NCBI RefSeq assembly: GCF_010104355.1
Contig: NZ_CP044972.1
Span: 1,984,001 to 2,048,000, forward strand
Direction: 5' to 3'
Length of the DNA: 64,000 nucleotides
DNA from: Hydrogenophaga sp. PBL-H3
Lineage (GTDB): Bacteria; Pseudomonadota; Gammaproteobacteria; Burkholderiales; Burkholderiaceae_C
Below are positions 41,708 through 50,183 of this stretch, one piece after another. Position numbers and translations under genes: made by a program. Numbering within the stretch: position 1 is the stretch's first letter; the number at the start of each line of letters is the position of its first letter. A model generated the notes under the pieces. The model did not search any database. It was not told where the DNA came from and worked only from the letters and a program-made list of their open reading frames with translations.

Positions 41708-42567
41708 GGCCGTGTTCTGGCCTGTTCGCGCAGGCGCGTGGGTGGCAAGCCCATGGCCGACTTGAACATGGCCGAGAAGGCGCTCTCGCTTGCATACCCG
41801 CTGGCTTCGGCCACCCGACCCACCGACACGCCGCGCGCCAACATGGGCAGGGCGTGCGCCAGCACCACCTGCTGGCGCCAGCGCTGAAAGCTCGTGCCCA
41901 GTTCGTCGCGAAACAGGCGTGCAAGGGTGCGCTCGCTGGCGCCGCCGTGCGCAGCCCAAGCCGCCAGCGTGCCGTGTTGGGCCGGGGCCTGCATCACCGC
42001 CTCGCAGAGGTTGCGCAGCCGCCGATCGCCGCCGGTGGCGCTCGGCATGGGCACCCCCAGCGGCTGGGTGTCGGCGTGTTCCATCTCGTCAAGCAACAGC
42101 GTGAGCAGCGCCTGCCCGGCTTCACCCGCTGGCCGCTGGGGCCGGTTCAGGGCATGCACCAACTCGCGCAGCAGGGGTGAGACCACCAGCACGCGCGACC
42201 GGCTCCAGTGCGCCGGCACCGCGTTGCCATCGATGTACAGGGTGAGCAACTGGGCCGACTCCACGATGGTCACCGCGTGGCGCGCCAGCGGAGGGATCCA
42301 CACCGCGCGCGAGGGCGGCACGATGGTGGTGGTCTCCAGTGGCGAGCGTTCACCATCCGCATCGCCCGTGTGAACCACCGTCACCTGCAGCAGGCCGCGC
42401 GCGCAGTAGGCCAGTTGTCCCCAGGGATGGTGGTGCGGTTCGAACTGGTTGTCGCTGTCGATCTGGCGCGCACGGCAGCGCACCGGATGCTCGGGCGTGG
42501 GGCGAAACGGATCGGTGTCGCCCAAAGGCACTGCGCGGGGGGCCGGGCGGCGGTGTGATGGCTGCAT
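41674..42567 (-). CDS. AraC-family transcriptional regulator
   Basis: 297 residues. The N-terminal cupin-like sensing domain (about 40-150) includes NQFEPHHHPWGQLAY, where histidines could bind a ligand or metal. The C-terminal AraC helix-turn-helix pair lies at about 195-285 (SERTLARLFRDELG and GYASESAFSAMFKSAMG). ATG 42567 was chosen; the frame continues upstream into the divergent exporter gene. Divergent arrangement, with 81 bp between starts, suggests control of that exporter. Confidence 0.9.
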   Translation of the reverse strand: MQPSHRRPAPRAVPLGDTDPFRPTPEHPVRCRARQIDSDNQFEPHHHPWGQLAYCARGLLQVTVVHTGDADGERSPLETTTIVPPSRAVWIPPLARHAVTIVESAQLLTLYIDGNAVPAHWSRSRVLVVSPLLRELVHALNRPQRPAGEAGQALLTLLLDEMEHADTQPLGVPMPSATGGDRRLRNLCEAVMQAPAQHGTLAAWAAHGGASERTLARLFRDELGTSFQRWRQQVVLAHALPMLARGVSVGRVAEASGYASESAFSAMFKSAMGLPPTRLREQARTRPQADMDSAARA

Positions 42568-42648
42568 GAAGGTAGGTTGGCTGGATATCGACGATTCTTG
42601 TCTTTCCGTCGCCATTGTGCGCGCGGCACGCGCCGTACGATCAATCCC

Positions 42649-43887
42649 ATGAACACCGCCACCCTGGGTGCCGCCGCGCCTGCCAATCCGATTCCCCTCC
42701 GACAAGACGCCGCCGTGATCGGCCTGGTGGGGCTGGCCCACGCCACATCACACTTCTCGCACCTGCTGCTGGCGCCGCTGTTTCCGGTGTTCATCCGCGA
42801 CTTCGGCCTGAGCTATTCCGATGTCGGGCTGCTCATGAGCATCTTCTTCGTCATTTCGGGGATGGGGCAGGCCCTTGCGGGGTTCGTGGTGGACCGCATC
42901 GGTGCGCGCCCGGTGCTGTTCGCCGCGATCGGTTGTTTCCTGCTGGCCGCCCTGGCCGCCTCCCAGGCCACGGGCTACGCCGGCCTGGTGCTGGTGGCCA
43001 TGCTGGCCGGCTTGGGCAACGCTCCGTTTCACCCGGCCGACTTCACCATCCTCAACCAGCGCGTCTCCTCGCCCAGGCTGGGTCACGCCTTCAGCGCCCA
43101 CGGCCTGACCGGCAATCTGGGCTGGGCCCTGGCCCCGGCCTTTCTGATCGGGATCACCGCGCTGTCCGACTGGCGCACCGCCTACCTCGGCGCGGCGTTG
43201 CTCTATGTGGGGGTGCTCGCCGTGCTGTTCTGGCAGCGCGACAAGCTGCTGACCGAGGTGGTGGTGCGGCATGGCGACGCGCCCCGGGGTGGTGATCTGG
43301 CCTTCCTCAAACTGCCCGTGGTGTGGTGGTGCTTCGCGTTCTTCCTGCTCTCCACCATGACGCTGGCCGTGGTGCAGACATTTGCGCCCTCCATCCTCAA
43401 CGTCGTGCACGGCGTGAGCGTGGAGATCGCCACGCTCACCATCAGTGCCTACATGTTGTGCTCCGCGCTCGGCATGCTGGTGGGGGGCTTTGTGGCGGCT
43501 TACGGCCAGAGCCACCGCTGGTCCAGCGACCGCGTGGTGGCCATGGCCATGACCAGCGGAGCGGTGCTGTTGCTGGTGTGCGCCACCGGCTGGCTGGGTG
43601 CCGTGGGCACCATGGTGGCCCTGGCCGCCACCGGTTTTGCGGTGGGCGTGGGCGGGCCCAGCCGCGACATGATGATCAAGAAGGCCACCCCCAAGGGCGC
43701 CACCGGCCGCGTGTATGGCACGGTCTATTCGGGGCTGGATGTCGGTTTCGCCCTGTCGCCGCTGATCTTTGGCCTGGCCATGGACCGTGGCTGGTACGGC
43801 CTCACGCTGGCTGGTGCCGCGCTGGTGTTGATGGTGTCGGTGTTTGCCGCCGTGGGTGTGGGACAGCGCACGGCGGTGGCGCGTTAG
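42649..43887 (+). CDS. MFS exporter, fosmidomycin-resistance (Fsr) type
   Basis: 412 residues, 12 predicted helices, with the Fsr-like opening HATSHFSHLLLAPLFPV and GNAPFHPADFTILNQRV. MFS signature VDRIGARPV follows helix 2. Such carriers export fosmidomycin or other small acids by proton antiport. ATG 42649. The neighbouring AraC regulator and the ThDP enzyme 21 bp downstream suggest a metabolite-handling unit; its substrate is unknown. Confidence 0.88.
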   Translation: MNTATLGAAAPANPIPLRQDAAVIGLVGLAHATSHFSHLLLAPLFPVFIRDFGLSYSDVGLLMSIFFVISGMGQALAGFVVDRIGARPVLFAAIGCFLLAALAASQATGYAGLVLVAMLAGLGNAPFHPADFTILNQRVSSPRLGHAFSAHGLTGNLGWALAPAFLIGITALSDWRTAYLGAALLYVGVLAVLFWQRDKLLTEVVVRHGDAPRGGDLAFLKLPVVWWCFAFFLLSTMTLAVVQTFAPSILNVVHGVSVEIATLTISAYMLCSALGMLVGGFVAAYGQSHRWSSDRVVAMAMTSGAVLLLVCATGWLGAVGTMVALAATGFAVGVGGPSRDMMIKKATPKGATGRVYGTVYSGLDVGFALSPLIFGLAMDRGWYGLTLAGAALVLMVSVFAAVGVGQRTAVAR

Positions 43888-43908
43888 CGCTCGCGGCACA
43901 ATGCCGCC

Positions 43909-45606
43909 ATGACTTCACAACTCGCTGGACACCTGCTCGTTGACTGCCTGATCGCCCAGGGCGTGACACACGCCTTCGGGGTGCCGGGCGAGAGCTATCT
44001 CGCGGTGCTCGATGGCTTCCACGCACGCGCTGACCGCATCCGTTTCATCACCAACCGCCAGGAAGGTGGTGCGGCCTTCATGGCCGAGGCTCAGGGCAAG
44101 CTCACCGGACGCCCCGGCGTGTGTTTTGTGACGCGCGGGCCCGGCGCCACCAACGCCTCCATCGGCCTGCACACCGCGTTCCAGGACTCCACGCCCCTGG
44201 TGCTTTTCGTGGGCGACGTGGCGAGCGATGCACGAGACCGTGAGGCTTTTCAGGAAGTGGACTACCTCTCGTTCTTCGGTCCGTCCACCAAAGGCATGGC
44301 CAAGCGCGTCGAGCGCATCGACGACGCGCGCCGCATTCCCGAGTACGTGGCGCGCGCCTTTGCCACCGCCATGAATGGCCGGCCCGGGCCGGTGGTGCTG
44401 GTGCTGCCCGAAGACATGCTCACGCAGACGGTGGACGCCGTGCCGTTGCCGCGCGTGGAGGCGGTGCAGGCCTGGAGCGACCCGGGCGCGCTGCGCGAGT
44501 TGCGCAGCCTGCTGCTGGCCAGCGAGCGCCCGATGGTGATTGCGGGCGGGGGCGGCTGGACCCCGCAGTCGGCCGCGGCGCTGCAGCGCTTCGCCGAGAA
44601 CTGGCAACTGCCGGTGGCCAACGCCTTCCGCTTCCAGGACACCTTCGACAACCACCACGCCTTGTATGCCGGTGATGTGGGTCTGGGCATCAACCCGGCA
44701 CTGGCCGCGCGCGTGCGCGAGAGCGACCTGCTCATCGCCATCGGCCCGCGGCTGGGCGAAGCCACCACCGGCGGCTACACGCTCATCCAGGCGCCGGTGG
44801 CCATGCAAAAGCTGGTGCACATCCACGCCAGCGCCGAGGAGCTGGGCCGCGTGTACCAGCCCACGCTGGCGATCAATGCCACCATGAACGCGGCCGCGCG
44901 CAGCCTGGAGGTGCTCACCGCGCCGCCCACCTTGAAGTGGGCAGACTGGGCACAGGCTTGTCACGCCGACTACGTGGCCAACGTGGATGTGGCCAACGGC
45001 GGCATCTCGCTGCCCGGCACCATCGACATGCCCGCGCTCATGCACACCCTGCAAAAGCACCTGCCTGCAGACGCGGTGCTGACCAACGGCGCCGGCAATT
45101 TCGCCAGCTGGTTGCACCGCTTCTACCGTTACCACGGCCTGGCCAAAGGCCACAAGACACAGCTCGCACCCACCAACGGCGCCATGGGCTACGGCGTGCC
45201 CGCTGGCATCGGCGCGGCCATCCTCACCGGGCGAACCGCGTTCACCATCGCCGGCGATGGCGACTTCCTGATGAACGGCCAGGAGCTCGCCACGGCGGTG
45301 CAGCACGGCGCAAGAAGCATCGTGCTGCTGCTCAACAACGGCAGCTTCGGCACCATCCGCATGCACCAGGAGCGCGAGTACCCGGCGCATGTGAGCGGCT
45401 CGGGTCTGGCCAACCCCGACTTCTGCGCGCTCGCGCGGGCTTACGGCTTTGCTGCCGAGCGCATCACCCACACGGCGGAGTTCGAGCCCGCGCTGCAGCG
45501 CGCCCTGGCTGCGCCTGGGGGCAGCCTGATCGAGGTGATGATCGACGTGGACGTGATCACAACCCGTGGAACGCTCTCTGCCATCCGGGCGCGCGCGCAA
45601 GCATGA
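43909..45606 (+). CDS. Thiamine-diphosphate enzyme, acetolactate-synthase-like
   Basis: 565 residues with three ThDP domains. The catalytic Glu lies in NRQEGGAAF. The ThDP/Mg motif GDGDFLMNGQELATAV ends in LLLNN. The sequence resembles the large subunit of acetolactate synthase, but no ilvN-type small subunit gene is adjacent, so a non-anabolic role (carboligase, oxalyl-CoA- or benzoylformate-decarboxylase-like) is open. Begins 21 bp after the exporter gene. Confidence 0.88.
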   Translation: MTSQLAGHLLVDCLIAQGVTHAFGVPGESYLAVLDGFHARADRIRFITNRQEGGAAFMAEAQGKLTGRPGVCFVTRGPGATNASIGLHTAFQDSTPLVLFVGDVASDARDREAFQEVDYLSFFGPSTKGMAKRVERIDDARRIPEYVARAFATAMNGRPGPVVLVLPEDMLTQTVDAVPLPRVEAVQAWSDPGALRELRSLLLASERPMVIAGGGGWTPQSAAALQRFAENWQLPVANAFRFQDTFDNHHALYAGDVGLGINPALAARVRESDLLIAIGPRLGEATTGGYTLIQAPVAMQKLVHIHASAEELGRVYQPTLAINATMNAAARSLEVLTAPPTLKWADWAQACHADYVANVDVANGGISLPGTIDMPALMHTLQKHLPADAVLTNGAGNFASWLHRFYRYHGLAKGHKTQLAPTNGAMGYGVPAGIGAAILTGRTAFTIAGDGDFLMNGQELATAVQHGARSIVLLLNNGSFGTIRMHQEREYPAHVSGSGLANPDFCALARAYGFAAERITHTAEFEPALQRALAAPGGSLIEVMIDVDVITTRGTLSAIRARAQA

Positions 45607-45719
45607 GCTTGCTCGGGCCCATCGCCTGGTAACTACGTCACAAAGTCCCCGGCACTCCCATACATCCCCTGATCACTTCGCCTGCCTAGACTGGTCCAAC
45701 TCATCAAAGGAGAGTGGTC

Positions 45720-46415
45720 ATGTGGCAAACAAGCGGTGCAACCAGGGTGTCGGAGATTCCTGAACTGGGCGGGGTGCCCGGTCAGCCCGCGGTGGGTCGG
45801 GCGCACCTGCTGCGCGTGCTCGACGAGGTCGACTACGGCATGCTGATCATCGATGCGCAGGGCGCCATCCTGCACGCCAACCACCTGGCCCGGCACGAAC
45901 TCGCCAGCGGACGCATGCTCGTGTCGTATGGCAACACCTTGCTGGGCAGCAACGCCGAATTTACCGCGCAGATGCAGGTGGCCATGGAGGCTGCCTTTCG
46001 CGGACAGCGCCGTCTGGCACTGCTGAACAAGGGCGAGCGCGAACTGGCCATGACCTTCACACCCCTGAGCCACCCGCTTGAGACCGACCAGCCCAGCGTG
46101 CTGGTGATGCTTTCACGCCAGAGCACCTGCGACAACCTGGCGGTGCGCATGTTTGCCCGCACCATTGGTCTGAGCCCCAGCGAGGAAGCGGTGCTCATGG
46201 GCTTGTGCCGCGGCCTCGAGATACCCGAAATCGCTGCCGAGCACGGCGTGGCGCCGTCCACGATCCGCAGCCAGATCAAGACCCTGCGAGAGAAGGCCGG
46301 CTCGCCGAGCATCCGCCGGCTGCTGCAGCGCATCAACAGCCTGCCGCCGGTGGTGCCCGCCTTGCGCATCGTCATGCCCATGCCCCACAATGCCTCGGAG
46401 TCCATCCACCCGTGA
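45720..46415 (+). CDS. LuxR-type transcriptional regulator with PAS-like domain
   Basis: 231 residues. The N-terminal half (about 28-135) resembles a PAS sensor (YGMLIIDAQGAILHANHLAR). A LuxR-type HTH lies at about 150-205 (LSPSEEAVLMGLCRGLEIPEI then TIRSQIKTLREKAG). ATG 45720 has AAAGGAGAG; GTG 45714 overlaps that site. The crp-type gene follows six bases after the stop, so they are one unit. Confidence 0.88.
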   Translation: MWQTSGATRVSEIPELGGVPGQPAVGRAHLLRVLDEVDYGMLIIDAQGAILHANHLARHELASGRMLVSYGNTLLGSNAEFTAQMQVAMEAAFRGQRRLALLNKGERELAMTFTPLSHPLETDQPSVLVMLSRQSTCDNLAVRMFARTIGLSPSEEAVLMGLCRGLEIPEIAAEHGVAPSTIRSQIKTLREKAGSPSIRRLLQRINSLPPVVPALRIVMPMPHNASESIHP

Positions 46416-46421
46416 GCATGA

Positions 46422-47069
46422 ATGCCGGTCACCCTCTCCGCTGCCTTTGCCCATCCCAACCTACACATTGAAGCGCTGGCCGCGCAGGGCGTGCAGCGCC
46501 GCTACCGGCGTGGCACCCTGCTGATCCAGGAAGGCGAGACCGGTGACACGCTCTACATCGTGCTGCAGGGGCGGCTGCGGGCGTTCCTGTCGGACAACAA
46601 CGGTCGCGAGTTGACGCTGGGCCTCTTCGGTCCTCTGGAGTACGTGGGTGAGATGTCGCTTGATGGCGGTCCGCGCTCGGCCAACGTAGAGGCCGCAGAG
46701 CCCAGCACCTGCGCGGTGGTGACACGCGCCACCTTGTTGGCCTACATCGCCGAGCACCCCGAATTTGCACTGGAGCTGATGGCGCGCCTGATCCGCCGCG
46801 CGCGCCTGGCCACCGAGAGTGCACGCAGCGTGGCGCTCATCGATGTGTATGGACGCCTGGTGCGGCTGCTCAACACGCTGGCGCAGGTTCCCAACGAGCG
46901 GGGCGAGCGAGCGCTCAAGGAGCGCCTCACCCACCAGCAGATGGCCCAGCACCTGGCGTGCTCACGCGAGATGGTGAGCCGCCTGCTGAAAGATCTGGAA
47001 ACCGGCGGCTACATCGCTGTGCGCGAGCGCTGGATCTGGCTGCTCAAGGCACTGCCCGCGCGCTGGTAG
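46422..47069 (+). CDS. Crp/Fnr-family transcriptional regulator
   Basis: 215 residues. The N-terminal cyclic-nucleotide-binding domain (about 25-115: EGETGDTLYIVLQG, FGPLEYVGEMSLDGGPRSA) matches cAMP-binding Crp proteins, including the GEMSL and RSA contacts. The C-terminal winged helix has THQQMAQHLACSREMVSRLL. No Fnr-type cysteine cluster. A nucleotide cyclase gene lies 3 kb away, though no link is shown. Confidence 0.93.
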   Translation: MPVTLSAAFAHPNLHIEALAAQGVQRRYRRGTLLIQEGETGDTLYIVLQGRLRAFLSDNNGRELTLGLFGPLEYVGEMSLDGGPRSANVEAAEPSTCAVVTRATLLAYIAEHPEFALELMARLIRRARLATESARSVALIDVYGRLVRLLNTLAQVPNERGERALKERLTHQQMAQHLACSREMVSRLLKDLETGGYIAVRERWIWLLKALPARW

Positions 47070-47086
47070 GGCCTGGCCCGAGGCGC

Positions 47087-49018
47087 TCAGGGCAGGTTGA
47101 TCAGGCGCCGCGCCTCCAGCGGTGCGGCCGAGCTGGTGCCCGCCAGCCGCACCACGCTGCCGCTCAAGCTGCCCGCGCCCAGCACCCCCCACAGGGCCGG
47201 GTTGTCGTCGCTCACGGCCAGCGTGTCGGGCACGCTCCTCACGCCGGGGCGTTGCGGCCGGCTGGCGTCCGGGTCGGGCTTGCGTGGGGAGTAGCGCGCA
47301 AAGTGCCCGCTGGCTGAAGCTTGCCGGCGGATGCCGCCCACGCTCACCGTGTTTTGCCCGGTCGACAGGCTGTTGAAGGTGCCGCTGCGCCGGATCGGTG
47401 TGGGGTTGTCCGGGTGGTCCACGAAGCTGCCTATGTTGCCGCTGGTGTCGTACCAGGCGTCTTCAAAGTACGACTGCCGGGCCCCGGTGTTCTGGCCCAG
47501 CGCCACGTCGTCGCGCTCCACGTAAGCGTCGAACACCACCGGCTCGGTGCTGGTGTTGATGAGCGTGACTTCCCATGAACCGAACGGCGCAGTGACCGCT
47601 TTGGCATGACGGCTGAAGGTGGGTGCCAGCGCCAGCAAGGCGCAGGTACTGCCCGTGCCCAGTGCGGAATCGCTCGGATAGATCAGGCCGCACAAGGGCA
47701 GACCATCGGCTCCCAGCCACAGGCCCGACTGGCCCTTGCTCAGTGGAGGCAACGCTTGGGCATGCCCCGGCGGCGTGACACTGATCTCGACACCCTGTGC
47801 CCCGTAGGGTATCCAGATCTCCAAAAAACTTTGCGTGCGGTCGTCGGGCTGCACGCGCCAGTGCAAAGGCAGCGATGCGCCCGGCGCCAGCGTGTCGTTG
47901 GCGTGGGTGCGGCTCTGGTAGGCGTTGCCCGCCGGCACGGTCACCTGCAACCGCCCGGCGCACAGCTCGATCAGCTGGTCCATCGCGGCCTCCAGGATGG
48001 AGCTGCCGTCGTGCGGCCCGGCCAGCGTGCCCCAGCTGATGTTCACCACCAATTGGGCTTGCGGCGTGCAGCGGGCCAGGATGTACATGAGTGCGTCGAG
48101 CACGCTCACGTTCATGGCGCCGCCCGAAGTGTCGAGCACGTTGGACCAGTCCAGCTGTACCGCGATCAGGTCGCAGTGGCTGGCCTCGTCGTCCGCCGGG
48201 TTCAGCAGGTTGCCCTTGCCACAGGCCAGGCTCATCACGTGGGTGCCGTGGTTGACGGGTTTGCTCAGGTCCCAGAGCTGAAGGTGCTGGTAGAGCGCAT
48301 CTTCGTCCAGCTGACCATGATGCGTGTACTCGGCCATGGCTGCGTTGATCGCAGCGCCCGAGAGCTCGTGGCCATAGCCCATGTCGCGCGGGCGCGGGCC
48401 GGCGCGAGTCGGGTCCAGTGGCGTCTGGTGGTGGGGCTCGTTGCCTGGCCAGTTGCCGTCCTGTGTGTCGTCCTGGCGCCAGAAATGTTTGACGCGTGTG
48501 TGGCCCTGGGCCTTGAGGAACACCTGGTTGGCAAATGCCAGTCCGCCATCGATCACACCCAGCACCCTGCCACTGAGGCGATCGGGCGCAACCACGGGGC
48601 TCGAGTCGGGCTTGCAGGGGTCGTGGATTGGCTGCGTGTGGTGGGCCACCGGAAGGCCGAGTTCGAAGCGCTGGATCAGACCGCGCAGTTGCGGGTCGGA
48701 GCGCAGCTTCTTGAAGAACTTGGGCTTCACATGCGCCGTGCAAAAGCGCAGCGCGGGCAGGTTGAGGTACACGCGCGGAACCTGCAGCCACTTGACGCTG
48801 GAGGCCTCCACCAGCGACGGCACGCTGGCGCCCGGTGTGAGCTCAATGACGATGGGCAGCCACTTCGGCGACTTGCCTTTGGGCTCCACGCGGTAGCCTG
48901 CAAACCGGTCGGATTCTGCCCAGGCGAGGTAGGGGTCTTGCCCATCGATGGCGCCTGGCGCGCTCCAGTGGATGCCGGTGAATTCGCCCGTGGGCAGAGG
49001 AGACCAAGCCGCGCTCAT
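47087..49018 (-). CDS. Subtilisin-like (S8) serine protease
   Basis: 643 residues with a widely spaced triad: Asp157 (GVIDGG), His257 (NHGTHV) and Ser629 (GTSSAAP), the last only 14 residues from the C-terminus. The 370-residue gap before the serine holds a beta-rich insert (about 370-540). No signal peptide, so probably cytosolic or exported by another route. ATG 49018 is used; the longer frame runs into the neighbouring gene. It follows the haloperoxidase-like gene by 22 bp. Confidence 0.9.
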   Translation of the reverse strand: MSAAWSPLPTGEFTGIHWSAPGAIDGQDPYLAWAESDRFAGYRVEPKGKSPKWLPIVIELTPGASVPSLVEASSVKWLQVPRVYLNLPALRFCTAHVKPKFFKKLRSDPQLRGLIQRFELGLPVAHHTQPIHDPCKPDSSPVVAPDRLSGRVLGVIDGGLAFANQVFLKAQGHTRVKHFWRQDDTQDGNWPGNEPHHQTPLDPTRAGPRPRDMGYGHELSGAAINAAMAEYTHHGQLDEDALYQHLQLWDLSKPVNHGTHVMSLACGKGNLLNPADDEASHCDLIAVQLDWSNVLDTSGGAMNVSVLDALMYILARCTPQAQLVVNISWGTLAGPHDGSSILEAAMDQLIELCAGRLQVTVPAGNAYQSRTHANDTLAPGASLPLHWRVQPDDRTQSFLEIWIPYGAQGVEISVTPPGHAQALPPLSKGQSGLWLGADGLPLCGLIYPSDSALGTGSTCALLALAPTFSRHAKAVTAPFGSWEVTLINTSTEPVVFDAYVERDDVALGQNTGARQSYFEDAWYDTSGNIGSFVDHPDNPTPIRRSGTFNSLSTGQNTVSVGGIRRQASASGHFARYSPRKPDPDASRPQRPGVRSVPDTLAVSDDNPALWGVLGAGSLSGSVVRLAGTSSAAPLEARRLINLP

Positions 49019-49040
49019 TCGAAAGCCCTCCGTGCTGCGC

Positions 49041-50144
49041 TCATGCCCACTCCTTGAGCGCTTCCTCCCACAGCCATGCCACCAGGGGTGCATTGCCCAC
49101 ACCCGTGGTGCCGGCAGATCGTGTGTAGGCGTGGCCGCTGGTGTGGTCCATCGACTGGTGCAGGCTGAAGTCCAGCGGTTCGCCGTGGGGTCCTTCAAAC
49201 AGGCGGCCATCGAAGCCGCGCTCGTGCACCTTGGTACCGGTGGCGCGCGCCACCAGAAATTCGGCGAGCGCCGTGCCGAGCAGGCGCCCGCAAGCGCTGT
49301 CCACCGGAAAGTGCACGCCGGCCACCACGCGGTTGGTCGCAATGCGCGCGGCCAGTCGCTGCAGCTGTTCGCGGCTCTCCGTGCCGTTGGGTGTACCGCT
49401 TGTGGGTGAGGCCGCGTTGAGCAGCGCTTCCAGCAACACGGCAAAAGCAAACGCTTCGGTGGCATGGCCACTGGGCCAGCTGCCGTGCCCCGGGGTTTCG
49501 ATCATGGGCTGGATCTGCGGCGACATCGCCACCGGGCGCAGGCTGGCGAAGATGTGCTTGAAGCGCATCTCGACATGCACACACAGCGTGAACATGAGGT
49601 CCATGAGCTGCAAAGTCTTCTTGTGGCGGTGTGCGGTGAGCCCCACCAAGGAAGACCAGAACGCCACGGGCAGTCCCGTTTGCGCCACGATCTCGGCCGC
49701 GCGGTCGGCCCGCAGGTCGGCGTAAGCCGCCACCAGGTCGAGCTGTTTTTTGAACTGCGGTTTGGTGGGTGCACGCAGCTTCACAAGCGGCTTGCGCTGG
49801 ATGGTGCTGGCTTGCAGGTTGGCAAACTCCAGCATGGCTTCTTTGGGGCCGCTGCGGCTTCTGAAAAGCAGGCCCTCGACGAGTTCGGTGAAACACGCTT
49901 CCACGCGCGGACCATCGGCCCACAGGGCCAGGTTGGCCGGCTTGTCGAAGGCGGGTTCGTTGAAGTGCAAGGTGGCTCCAACGAAGGGGCCGACGATGGC
50001 GGCGCGGCTCAGGAGGAGCGCATCGGCATACACCACCGTGTTGCTCGCTCCGCCACTGGCTCCGCCGCTGGCGCCACCACTTGCGCCGCCACTGGCCCCG
50101 CCGCTCGCCCCACCACTGGCTCCTCCGCTTGCGCCACCACTCAT
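49041..50144 (-). CDS. Vanadium-haloperoxidase/PAP2-type enzyme
   Basis: 367 residues. All three family motifs are present: K196xxxxxxR203P204, P224SGH227 and R272xxxxxH278xxxD282. PSGHAT and a cytosolic, helical body favour the vanadium-dependent haloperoxidase branch over membrane PAP2 phosphatases. Residues 3-34 are eight GGAS repeats. ATG 50144 has GGGAG eight bases upstream; GTG 50153 would overlap that site. No signal peptide. Acts with the downstream protease only by inference from co-orientation. Confidence 0.88.
   Translation of the reverse strand: MSGGASGGASGGASGGASGGASGGASGGASGGASNTVVYADALLLSRAAIVGPFVGATLHFNEPAFDKPANLALWADGPRVEACFTELVEGLLFRSRSGPKEAMLEFANLQASTIQRKPLVKLRAPTKPQFKKQLDLVAAYADLRADRAAEIVAQTGLPVAFWSSLVGLTAHRHKKTLQLMDLMFTLCVHVEMRFKHIFASLRPVAMSPQIQPMIETPGHGSWPSGHATEAFAFAVLLEALLNAASPTSGTPNGTESREQLQRLAARIATNRVVAGVHFPVDSACGRLLGTALAEFLVARATGTKVHERGFDGRLFEGPHGEPLDFSLHQSMDHTSGHAYTRSAGTTGVGNAPLVAWLWEEALKEWA
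50043..50138 (-). repeat. Eight tandem 12-bp units encoding GGAS
   Basis: Eight imperfect 12-base units give identical four-residue repeats in the haloperoxidase-like protein; third-codon positions differ between units. The unit keeps frame, so copy number changes would only alter linker length. Confidence 0.95.
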
Positions 50145-50183
50145 GATTGCCACTCCCGTCTTGGTTGATGAATCGAATCAGGC

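Noticed and set aside
43915..45600. 561-residue minus-strand frame opposite the ThDP enzyme
   Set aside because: Shadow with no motifs; the plus strand carries the intact ThDP motif.
50043..50138. CRISPR-like array
   Set aside because: Units are contiguous 12-mers without spacers and encode an in-frame peptide repeat.
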